Below, one piece after another: positions 17,718 through 25,477 of a stretch of 64,000 bases of DNA. How positions within the stretch are numbered: position 1 is the first letter of the stretch; each line of letters starts with the position of its first letter. The notes under the pieces were generated by a model that saw only the letters and a program-made list of their open reading frames with translations, did no database searches and was not told the origin of the DNA. Location of the stretch: the NCBI GenBank assembly GCA_002336105.1, contig DDEQ01000044.1:1-64000 (forward strand). Reading direction: 5' to 3'. The position numbers and the translations under genes were made by a program. Origin of the DNA: Chthonomonas sp. UBA1950. GTDB taxonomy: Bacteria > Armatimonadota > Fimbriimonadia > Fimbriimonadales > Fimbriimonadaceae.

Positions 17718-18089
17718 ATGCGGGATATTCGTTCATGCTCTGGCCCTTGGAATGGTATCTGGCAGCAAGGGCCTGTGCGTGGAATGATGAATTTCGAACT
17801 GCGTTTTGATGACGTCAAATGTTCTGGCGGTGGGACAGACCGCGACGGAAGCTTTTCTATCGCTGGGATCTATGATCCCCGAACTGAAGCTCTCACTCTG
17901 TTAAAGAGTTACGGAGAGTTGCTCGTCCGGTATTCAGGAACTTGGAACGGCAGCTTTGTAGCGGGAGATTCGCAGATATTCAGTCTCGGGTTTATGGATT
18001 CGGGCCAGTTCGAAATCTGGCCCGAATCTGAGTCTCAGTCGCTCAATTTGTCAGTCGAATCTGAAACGCTGATCATCTCAGGCAGCTAG
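17718..18089 (+). CDS. Hypothetical small beta-domain protein
   Basis: A 123-residue protein beginning two bases after nuoN. It has a regular pattern of short strands with Gly, Trp and Asp (WNGIWQQGPVRGMMNFELRF, GGGTDRDGSFSIAGIYD, YSGTWNGSFVAG, GQFEIWPES) and looks like a single small beta-barrel or lipocalin-like module. No signal peptide or catalytic motif is seen. It may be co-transcribed with nuo. Its 3' end overlaps that of the convergent chemoreceptor gene by 12 bases. Confidence 0.6.
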   Translation: MRDIRSCSGPWNGIWQQGPVRGMMNFELRFDDVKCSGGGTDRDGSFSIAGIYDPRTEALTLLKSYGELLVRYSGTWNGSFVAGDSQIFSLGFMDSGQFEIWPESESQSLNLSVESETLIISGS

Positions 18090-20375
18090 TTTCTGATTTG
18101 CGTTTGAGGTCAACTCAGACTCAATCTCATCCAACAGTCTTGCCACATGGAATGAAGCTTCTCGGACATCCGCATAGGCCTTTAATGCACAGTCTTGATT
18201 ATTCGCTTGGTAGCATTGCACCGCTATACGGGCATTTTGATGTACGGCTTCGTGGTATTTATCTATTTCCTTGAATGCTTTAAGATGACCTGCCAGCGCT
18301 GCACCTGTTCCTGTGTACCACTTCCCGAATTCACAAGAACGATGGTCAACTAGCTTTTTCGGATCAATCGTCTTGCCATCATAGACCATATCTCCAACCA
18401 ACTTGACCCAGTTTTGATGTCCTCGTTTGAAGGACAACACTTGTTTAGTCAACTCGTTCGCTTCGCCAAGATGGAATTCTGAAAGAGATACGAACCCTTC
18501 GTCAAATCTCCGTATGAGCATCTCCGCGCTATCCGAAACTTTTTTCAGATGAGCGGCCTGTCTCTGCGTCTCTTGTGCAACGTCATGGCATATTGCTGAA
18601 ATCTGCTCGGCACTAGCACTAAGCTCCTCTGAACCCGCTGCGGTTTCTTGGCTGACGGCAGCCACCTGATGAATTACGGTTTGCACGTTCTCTGCCTGCG
18701 CTGAGACTGATTGAATCTCGTCAACACTTTCTTTAGCCATCGAGAATGAGTTGCTTGCCGACGAACCTAAAGAATTCAGAGCTTGCTGAGCCTTCGAAGA
18801 CTCAGAGACACCGAGAGCTACAGCACGTTGGCACTCCTGAATGGACAATACGGCTTGTCGGACACCGTCGCTGATTTGTGAGATTCTGGATGAAATCTGT
18901 TCTGTCGACCGGACGGAACTTTCAGACAACTTACGGACTTCATCAGCTACGATTGCGAATCCTCGGCCGTGTTCTCCTGCTCTCGCTGCTTCAATGGCTG
19001 CATTTAGCGCTAAAAGGTTTGTTTCTTCCGAAATGCTCTCAATAGTTCCTACAATCTCGCCAATTTGTGCCTGATGCTGACCAAGGGTCGTGATTGATTC
19101 CTGGGTCTTTTCTACTGTCGAGTTGATGAGCTCCATCGCGCGGATGATGTCTTCTAGAGCCTTGGCACCTGCCGAGGCAAGCTCTTCTGCGGTTTGTGCC
19201 GCATGAGCCTGCTCAGAACTCGTTGAAGATACAACATCGAGTGTTTTGGTCATCTCGTCGATCGCTGAAGTCGCTTGTTGAGCGATGATTGCGAGCTTCT
19301 CACTACCTCCTGCTAGTTCATGAGTGGTGAGGCTAACTTCCCCAAGTGAGTGCGAGATGGTCTGCATACTATTTTCGATATGCTTCGCATCTCTCACTGA
19401 GTCTTTCGAAATCTCCGCCATATTCCAGCTTTCGTCGGCAACTACAATGTAGTCCGTCGTCGTTCGGTGAATGAGTCCAGCAATATTGTTAGCCGCCGTG
19501 CACAGCTGATTTGCAGCCCTCTGCGCGTCTTGCGACATCTCACCAAAGCACGATTCGACTTTGCCAATCTCATCGGTGAATTCTGACTTGGTCAAATGTA
19601 GGTTCACGGAAGGTACGGAAGCTAAATCGTTGTTTGCCATTGCTTCCAGAGAAACCAGAATCGGATGCAGGCCGTCTTGCTGAATCTCTTGAGCGTGACT
19701 GACAAGATTTCTACTTCGAACCTTTATTGATCTTGCAATCGTTGTCGTAGAAATTGTGCCGACGACGCCGGCGATGATGGTCCAAATTGCGATTGTCGTT
19801 TTTTCGTGAGCTGCTCGTTCGTCAGCAAGCTTTGTAACAGCGGTGGTATTCCTTTCGACCAGCCCAGCCAGCTTTTCAAGGTTGGGCTCGATTTTGTCTT
19901 TTGATACCTTTCTAATATCGGATTCTAGGATCTTTTGAGCGGCGGCTACGTTTGACGCCTCGATGTTCGAAGTGAAAGAGCTATCCAAACTTGAAATCGC
20001 CAGGAAGCCTTCTGAAATGGTCTTGAACTCTTCGGTCTTCTTGATTTCGTCCGAAGTTGATCGAATGAGATCGGCGACGTCGTCGCGGGTTTGATTCATC
20101 TCGCTGAGGAGCTGACTCCGACGTCTTGCATCGGGAGCATCTAGCACTCGATAGTGTCGCAATCGATACCGCAGAATCTCTCGATCAAGCTTGGCAAGAT
20201 GATATGTATCATCGATGCCATCTTTTTTCATGTGATGGATGTCAGTTAGGGTGTTTGACATCGAGGATATGGATGAGACTCCTAGCAAAACAATACACAG
20301 TACCACCAGTGCAAATGAAGTGCATATTTTGCTAGATAAGCTCAAGTTATTACTAATCTTTTTCATTTTTATCAC
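18078..20375 (-). CDS. Methyl-accepting chemotaxis protein with C-terminal CZB domain
   Basis: A 765-residue chemoreceptor. Two membrane segments (about residues 15-37 and 193-212) flank a helical periplasmic sensor of the four-helix-bundle type. The cytoplasmic signalling tip is clear: EETNLLALNAAIEAARAGEH near residue 450, followed by GRGFAIVADEVRKLSESS. The C-terminal 120 residues carry a chemoreceptor zinc-binding (CZB) domain with GHQNW (about 650), CEFGKWY (about 682) and KYHEAVH (about 711), giving the 3His/Cys ligand set. Such domains sense zinc or oxidants such as hypochlorite in other bacteria. No che genes are nearby. It is divergently oriented from the downstream lipoprotein gene. 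Confidence 0.92.
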   Translation of the reverse strand: MIKMKKISNNLSLSSKICTSFALVVLCIVLLGVSSISSMSNTLTDIHHMKKDGIDDTYHLAKLDREILRYRLRHYRVLDAPDARRRSQLLSEMNQTRDDVADLIRSTSDEIKKTEEFKTISEGFLAISSLDSSFTSNIEASNVAAAQKILESDIRKVSKDKIEPNLEKLAGLVERNTTAVTKLADERAAHEKTTIAIWTIIAGVVGTISTTTIARSIKVRSRNLVSHAQEIQQDGLHPILVSLEAMANNDLASVPSVNLHLTKSEFTDEIGKVESCFGEMSQDAQRAANQLCTAANNIAGLIHRTTTDYIVVADESWNMAEISKDSVRDAKHIENSMQTISHSLGEVSLTTHELAGGSEKLAIIAQQATSAIDEMTKTLDVVSSTSSEQAHAAQTAEELASAGAKALEDIIRAMELINSTVEKTQESITTLGQHQAQIGEIVGTIESISEETNLLALNAAIEAARAGEHGRGFAIVADEVRKLSESSVRSTEQISSRISQISDGVRQAVLSIQECQRAVALGVSESSKAQQALNSLGSSASNSFSMAKESVDEIQSVSAQAENVQTVIHQVAAVSQETAAGSEELSASAEQISAICHDVAQETQRQAAHLKKVSDSAEMLIRRFDEGFVSLSEFHLGEANELTKQVLSFKRGHQNWVKLVGDMVYDGKTIDPKKLVDHRSCEFGKWYTGTGAALAGHLKAFKEIDKYHEAVHQNARIAVQCYQANNQDCALKAYADVREASFHVARLLDEIESELTSNANQKLAA

Positions 20376-20582
20376 AGATCAATAAATAGTCGGCTGTACT
20401 CACCATTTCTCAGATGGACAAATCGATAGAAATATCGTCTTGAGAGACAAATTAGAATTCTATGGACTCAGTCGGTCTATAGAAAACCTACATTTGTAGT
20501 GATAGATCCTCTGATCTCGCTTTTAGTTAAATTTGCTGAAAGTCGTGAAACCTAAATAACCTGTCGGCGGTAAGTTGATGAT

Positions 20583-21287
20583 GTGAAATCAATTTGCTTA
20601 TACGGTGTTGCAATGTTGCTCGTTGTTGGATGCAAAAGCACCCCGGCGGTTCATGTAAAGAACGCTACGCCCGCAACCATGCCTGCTGGTTGGGAGCCGA
20701 TCGAAGATCGTGAAGACGGAGTTTCTGTGGGTGCGCCTTCAGGGTGGAAGGTCGGTACCGCAAATTCAATTGATGTAATGTCTGTTGCTGGGGGCATGGG
20801 TGGCGATAACCAAAGCATGTCTGACCCTAACAACCCGTTTGGGAAAGAACTTGCAAACATGCAAGCCCAAGACTCCGCCGAAGAAGCAATGGCGTTGAAC
20901 AAGCTTCGGGAAAAGGGGATCATCATTAGCGTTATCGACAAGGGCTCGCGGGCTATCCCCGGCGAGGAACGCACCAGGTTTTGGGTGCAAGTTACCAAAG
21001 GGACTGGGAATATGACTTGGGATGCGGCAATGGAAACTGAAAAGCATAAGCTTGTCGGCGACTCCACGCCCAAGAAGGTTAGTTTGCCAATCGGTGATGC
21101 TCAGCGATATGATTCGGAGGTCACCACCATTGGCGGAGATAAGGTCAATCGGATTACGTATCTCGTCATCGACGGCCCGAACACCTATGAGTTGAAATTC
21201 ATCAGCACCAATAATCCAACTGCGATAACTTCCATTGCAGATCAAGTTGCCGAGACCTGGCGGATTAGGCCTGGAAAAGATCAGTAA
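20583..21287 (+). CDS. Putative lipoprotein
   Basis: A 234-residue protein starting with GTG. The N-terminus has a lipoprotein signal with lipobox LVVGC (Cys near residue 17). The mature part begins with a short linker and then WEPIEDREDGVSVGAPSGWKV, a pattern common in small secreted domains that bind membranes or partners; no enzyme motif is visible. It is followed by a small inverted repeat and probably forms its own transcript. Confidence 0.65.
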   Translation: MKSICLYGVAMLLVVGCKSTPAVHVKNATPATMPAGWEPIEDREDGVSVGAPSGWKVGTANSIDVMSVAGGMGGDNQSMSDPNNPFGKELANMQAQDSAEEAMALNKLREKGIIISVIDKGSRAIPGEERTRFWVQVTKGTGNMTWDAAMETEKHKLVGDSTPKKVSLPIGDAQRYDSEVTTIGGDKVNRITYLVIDGPNTYELKFISTNNPTAITSIADQVAETWRIRPGKDQ

Positions 21288-21298
21288 TCAATTGTCGA

Positions 21299-21323
21299 GA
21301 GGCGGCTCGAAAATGACCGCCTC
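21299..21323 (+). terminator. Weak hairpin after the lipoprotein gene
   Basis: GAGGCGG (21299-21305) and CCGCCTC (21317-21323) can pair around an 11-base loop, 11 bases after the stop. Only a broken T-rich stretch follows, so this is a modest terminator candidate. Confidence 0.4.
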
Positions 21324-21424
21324 AAAATCGTTTGATTTCTCGTTAAATGAATTTTGAATATCATTGTGCGATCTCGCACGCAAGAGCGGTGACATAGCGA
21401 TCTTTCTCCGGCTATCCTTGCCAT

Positions 21425-22861
21425 ATGGCGAAGTTGCTCGGGATTGATATTGGTACGTCTGGCTGTAAAGTTCTGCTGATCGACGAGTTTGGTAGGGTTC
21501 TCAAACAGGCGTCCGCGGAATACCCTATTTCTGTTCCGAAGCCAATGTGGTCCGAGCAAAACCCGGAGGATTGGTGGTCCGGCGTTCAGCAATGTTTACA
21601 AGAGATTGGTGAACCATCACCAGATGCTATTGGCGTAACTGGCCAAATGCACGGTGCGTGTTTCCTGGATAGCAAAGGAGCTGTTATTCGCCCCGCAATC
21701 TTGTGGAACGACCAAAGAACGGTAGCAGAGTGTGAGGAAATCGACCGAGTTGTCGGTGTAAATGTTGTGCGACAAACCACGTGCAACCCGCCGTTAACTG
21801 GTTTTCAAGCTCCAAAGCTACTCTGGCTTCGAAACCATGAGCCTGAGAACTATGCTAAGTTACGAACTTTGCTGCTTCCCAAAGATTACATTCGCTACAA
21901 GTTGAGCGGCGCGTTTGCTACCGAGGTGAGTGACGCGGCTGGAACTGGATTGCTTGATGTTCCGAACCGCAAATGGTCCTCTGCTGTTGTTTCCGCGCTA
22001 AAGATCGATGAATCGATTTTGCCTGAAGTTTTTGAATCTGATCAGGTGACATGCAAAACAAATGGCACGGGCGGACTGACTGCAGGCATTCCGATCGTCG
22101 GAGGCGGTGGCGATCAAGCTGCCGCAGCAGTAGGTACGGGGGCTGTCGCGCCAGGAATCATCAGTGTGTCTTTGGGTACCAGCGGCGTTGTCTTCACTTC
22201 AATTCCAGATGCTAGTTTCGACCCAAGCGGCGCAGCACATACGTTTTGCCATGCTAACCGTGGGTGGCATGCAATGGGCGTCATGCTTTCATGTGGAGGA
22301 GCGCTAAGATGGTTTAGAGATACTTTCGGCGTCGGAAACTACGTTCAGATCGGAGAGGAAGCGGCTAGTGCTCCACTTGGGTCAGAAGGTATTACCTTTC
22401 TGCCGTATCTCACGGGTGAGCGAAGTCCACACAATGACCCGTTTGCCCGCGCCAGTTTCTCAGGCATTACTCTCGGCAATACGCGCGCGCACTTTTGCAG
22501 ATCCGTTTTTGAGGGGATGAGTTTTGGTCTGCAGGATTGCATGCAACTCTTGAAGAGTTTAGGCGCAACGGCAACCGACGTTCGAGTGACCAGCGGGGGC
22601 GCCAAAAGTAGGTTTTGGGTTCAGATGCTTGCGAACGTATTCAATGCGAAATGCACAACGCTTGAAACAGATGAAGGGCCTGCCTTCGGTGCGGCGATCC
22701 TTGCAGGGGTCGGAATTGGAGTTTGGAACACAGTGCAAGAAGCTTGTCCGAAAGTCGTTCGAGCAACCTCTGAAACAAATCCGAATGGTGAGGATTACTC
22801 TGAAGCCTATCGTAAGTATCGAGCGCTCTATTTGGCAACACGCGGTTGGAACAAATCTTAG
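21425..22861 (+). CDS. xylB: Xylulokinase
   Basis: A 478-residue FGGY-family sugar kinase; xylulokinase phosphorylates D-xylulose to xylulose 5-phosphate. The ATPase phosphate loop LGIDIGTSGCKVLLID is at residues 4-19, the xylulokinase signature TGQMHG at about residue 74, and the catalytic Asp is in GGGGDQAAAAVGTG (about 235). The C-terminal nucleotide-binding part contains VTSGGAKSRFWVQMLANVF. No xylose isomerase or transporter is adjacent, so the gene is isolated from a pentose operon here. Confidence 0.92.
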   Translation: MAKLLGIDIGTSGCKVLLIDEFGRVLKQASAEYPISVPKPMWSEQNPEDWWSGVQQCLQEIGEPSPDAIGVTGQMHGACFLDSKGAVIRPAILWNDQRTVAECEEIDRVVGVNVVRQTTCNPPLTGFQAPKLLWLRNHEPENYAKLRTLLLPKDYIRYKLSGAFATEVSDAAGTGLLDVPNRKWSSAVVSALKIDESILPEVFESDQVTCKTNGTGGLTAGIPIVGGGGDQAAAAVGTGAVAPGIISVSLGTSGVVFTSIPDASFDPSGAAHTFCHANRGWHAMGVMLSCGGALRWFRDTFGVGNYVQIGEEAASAPLGSEGITFLPYLTGERSPHNDPFARASFSGITLGNTRAHFCRSVFEGMSFGLQDCMQLLKSLGATATDVRVTSGGAKSRFWVQMLANVFNAKCTTLETDEGPAFGAAILAGVGIGVWNTVQEACPKVVRATSETNPNGEDYSEAYRKYRALYLATRGWNKS

Positions 22862-22959
22862 GTTAAAGCTTCACACTTTGTTGCTGGCTCTCTGAATCTG
22901 AATCGCGAATTTAAGGTAGCATTGTGATCAATTCTTAGGAGACTCTGTCCCAAAAACTT

Positions 22960-24609
22960 ATGACCATCGACAACAACCAGACGCCATTGGGTGAGGAAGA
23001 AGCCCAGACGGCGGCGCCTGTCGCCGCTGAGGTGTCCGACACACCCGAGACGGTTGCCCCAGCAACCGCAACCACCTTATCGCCTTCTTCGACTATCGAA
23101 GAAGCCACGCCTGTAGCTGCCGAAACGGAAGTGGTAGCACCGGTTGCTGAATCTACTCCTGTTGCTGAAACTCAGCCAGTTGCAGAAGTGGCGCCGGCCG
23201 CAGAGGCTCCTGCTCCAGTAACCGAGCCAGAGCCAGTTCGAGACGCTGCCTCGGATGCTGCGTTGTTCGAATCGTACATGAGTGCGCTCGAACGCGGAGA
23301 AGATGCCGAGTCAACCATCGATACGACTTATCGACGACTGCAAAAAGGTGACCGCCGTGAAGCGACGATCATCCAAGTCGATAAGGACAAGGTCTTTGTT
23401 GACCTTGGCGGTAAGGCTGAAGGAATTGTTCCACTCGGTGAATTGAGTGAAGAGAATCTTGACTCAGCTGTAGGTCACTTCAATGTTGGTGACAAAATCA
23501 ACGTTGTCGTTATCCGGCCAGAAGGTGCTGAAGGCAACCCGATCGTTTCGAAGAAGCGAGCTGATTTCGAAGAGGCTTGGGACAGGATCGAGAACGCATA
23601 CCGAAGCCAGGAGATGATCACGGCTCAGGTTGTTGATCGCGTTAAGGGCGGCTTGGTTGTGGATGTCGGAGTTCGAGGGTTCGTCCCTGCGACCCACGTC
23701 GGATCGGGCAAGTTGCGAAATATCGAGAAATACGTTGGGCAGCCACTGCAGCTCAAGGTTATCGAGATTGATCGTGAGCGAAAGAAGGTCGTTCTTTCGA
23801 ACCGACAGGCCGAAGAACAGCGACGAAACGAGGCTAAAGAAGGCATCTTCACGAACGTGAAGCCCGGAGATCGACTCATGGGTACGGTTCGAAGACTTAC
23901 CGATTACGGTGCGTTTGTTGACCTCGGTGGTGTGGACGGTCTTCTCCATATCTCAGAAATGAGCTGGGCGAGAATCAATCATCCGAAGGAGCTCTTTAAA
24001 GAGGGCCAGAAGATTGAGGTTATGGTTCTCCGGCTTGATTCCGGTGCTGGAAAGATCTCGCTTGGACACCGACAGGTTCTTCCTGATCCATGGAATTTGA
24101 TCAAGCAGAACTACAAGATTGGCCAGAACCTTACGGTCAACATCAGCCGAATCGTTCAGAGCGGAGCCTTTATTCGTTTGCCAGAGGGTGCTGAAGCATT
24201 CATGCCGGTTAGCGAAATGAGCTACCGACGAATAAAGCGCCCTCAGGATGTCGTTGAGGAAGGTCAGGAAGTCGAGGCGCAGGTCATCGATCTTCGACCA
24301 GATGAGCGACGAATGGTCCTAAGCATGCGTGCACTCGGCGGCGGTGGCGAACTTCGCCCTGGCGCAACAGAGGCTGCCCCAGGTAGCTACGACGACGACA
24401 TGCGTCGAGGTGGCGGCAAGGGCAAGGACAAGAAGGGCCGAAAGGGCGGCGGACGTCCTGGTCGTGACGAGTACGAGGACTACGAAGAGTCAATCGGTCG
24501 CCGTGGCTTTGCAACCGGTGGTGCTACCATTGGCGAGCGACTTGGAATGCTCAAAGGCTTCTTGGGTCGAGACGAAGACGAAACCGATACAAAGGAAGAC
24601 GCAGAGTAA
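22960..24609 (+). CDS. rpsA: 30S ribosomal protein S1
   Basis: A 549-residue S1 protein, the mRNA-binding factor of the small subunit. Four S1 (OB-fold) domains lie at about residues 130-195, 215-280, 300-370 and 385-455; the third has the canonical YGAFVDLGGVDGLLHISEMSW. An acidic Ala/Pro/Val-rich extension of about 100 residues precedes them, and the C-terminus is a Gly/Lys/Arg-rich tail ending in an acidic segment. Both extensions are absent from E. coli S1. An AGGAG ribosome binding site precedes the ATG, and a strong hairpin follows the stop. Confidence 0.93.
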   Translation: MTIDNNQTPLGEEEAQTAAPVAAEVSDTPETVAPATATTLSPSSTIEEATPVAAETEVVAPVAESTPVAETQPVAEVAPAAEAPAPVTEPEPVRDAASDAALFESYMSALERGEDAESTIDTTYRRLQKGDRREATIIQVDKDKVFVDLGGKAEGIVPLGELSEENLDSAVGHFNVGDKINVVVIRPEGAEGNPIVSKKRADFEEAWDRIENAYRSQEMITAQVVDRVKGGLVVDVGVRGFVPATHVGSGKLRNIEKYVGQPLQLKVIEIDRERKKVVLSNRQAEEQRRNEAKEGIFTNVKPGDRLMGTVRRLTDYGAFVDLGGVDGLLHISEMSWARINHPKELFKEGQKIEVMVLRLDSGAGKISLGHRQVLPDPWNLIKQNYKIGQNLTVNISRIVQSGAFIRLPEGAEAFMPVSEMSYRRIKRPQDVVEEGQEVEAQVIDLRPDERRMVLSMRALGGGGELRPGATEAAPGSYDDDMRRGGGKGKDKKGRKGGGRPGRDEYEDYEESIGRRGFATGGATIGERLGMLKGFLGRDEDETDTKEDAE

Positions 24610-24631
24610 ATTCTCTGATCTAAAAATCCCA

Positions 24632-24663
24632 ATTGGGCTTAGCAGGTCACTGCTAAGCCCAAT
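24632..24663 (+). terminator. Strong hairpin after rpsA
   Basis: ATTGGGCTTAGCAG (24632-24645) and CTGCTAAGCCCAAT (24650-24663) are exact complements around the loop GTCA. It lies 22 bases after the rpsA stop and 16 before coaE. There is no long U-tract, but the 14-bp perfect stem makes a terminator or attenuator between the two genes likely. Confidence 0.65.
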
Positions 24664-24679
24664 GTCATATTAAGTTGGC

Positions 24680-25222
24680 ATGAAAATCGCAGTCACGGGT
24701 GGAATCGGGGAAGGCAAGTCAACAGTCTTGTCCCTATTGAACGAACTTGGGCAAACAACGGAATCCGCTGACGCGATTGCGGCTCAAGTATTTGCCTCGG
24801 AGTCGATCAACGCCAAGCTTGCTCAGATTATTGGCGTACAAGGGCCAGTAGAGCCAAAACAGTTGCGATTAGCCATCGCTTCGAACACAGGCCTCAGAAG
24901 GCAAGTGAACGCCCTTATGCACGAGCCAGTCGTTGACGGGCTGCTAAGGTCTCCTGCGACTTTTATCGAGGTTCCGCTACTCATTGAAACATCCCTGCAA
25001 CCGCGATTTGATGAGGTTTGGGTGATCTACGCGACACCACTTGAGCAGCAAAGGCGCCTTCTGGAAAGATACGGTGATCTGGACCATGTCCGCCAGATAT
25101 TAGGCACACAAATGACGACTCGTGCCAAATTGCCTTTTGCGGATCGGATAATTCGAACTAATCAACCTATTTCATCCGTCCGAAGGGAACTGGAATTGGG
25201 TTTGAACGCACTTCTCGCATAA
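24680..25222 (+). CDS. coaE: Dephospho-CoA kinase
   Basis: A 180-residue P-loop kinase that phosphorylates dephospho-CoA in the last step of CoA synthesis. The Walker A motif is GGIGEGKST (about residues 7-15), followed by SADAIAAQV, FIEVPLLIET around the substrate region and the C-terminal ADRIIRTN typical of CoaE. Slightly shorter than the usual 195-205 residues. An ATG preceded by AAGTTGG is used as start. Confidence 0.85.
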   Translation: MKIAVTGGIGEGKSTVLSLLNELGQTTESADAIAAQVFASESINAKLAQIIGVQGPVEPKQLRLAIASNTGLRRQVNALMHEPVVDGLLRSPATFIEVPLLIETSLQPRFDEVWVIYATPLEQQRRLLERYGDLDHVRQILGTQMTTRAKLPFADRIIRTNQPISSVRRELELGLNALLA

Positions 25223-25227
25223 GGCGA

Positions 25228-25306
25228 TTGCGTGTCTGCTAGGTTCGTGCTATACTCAGCCCGATTTGTCTTTAATCAGTAAATTTTTGGGGCTGATAAA
25301 AGACAA
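25228..25306 (+). promoter_or_regulatory. Consensus-like promoter and leader hairpin upstream of the CsgG-like gene
   Basis: TTGCGT (25228-25233) and TATACT (25251-25256) are separated by 17 bp, close to a housekeeping sigma-factor promoter. About ten bases past the -10, TTGTCTTTAATCAG (25266-25279) and CTGATAAAAGACAA (25293-25306) form a 14-bp stem with one mismatch around a T/G-rich loop. The start codon is over 200 bases downstream, so the mRNA should have a long structured leader. Confidence 0.55.
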
Positions 25307-25327
25307 GCCAGAAGGATTGGAAGGTTG

Positions 25328-25477
25328 ATGATCACACATCATTTGTTTATCGGAGTTTCTTGCTCGAAGTATTTGCTTCTCGGCATCAAATTAGGCCAAA
25401 CTCGTGATGCATCGGATCCGCGACCTGAGGGGTCCAACCGAAACCGAAAGAGGATTGAGAAGGAGGACGCGTCATAG
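25328..25477 (+). CDS. Possible 49-residue leader ORF, coupled to the downstream gene
   Basis: An ORF opens at ATG 25328, three bases after GGAAGG, and ends at TAG 25475-25477, which overlaps the GTG of the CsgG-like gene by one base. The predicted peptide starts hydrophobic (HHLFIGVSCSKYLLLGIKLG) and ends with a basic/acidic stretch. The good ribosome binding site and the TAGTG junction suggest translational coupling, but the peptide has no recognised homologue and could be chance. Confidence 0.35.
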   Translation: MITHHLFIGVSCSKYLLLGIKLGQTRDASDPRPEGSNRNRKRIEKEDAS

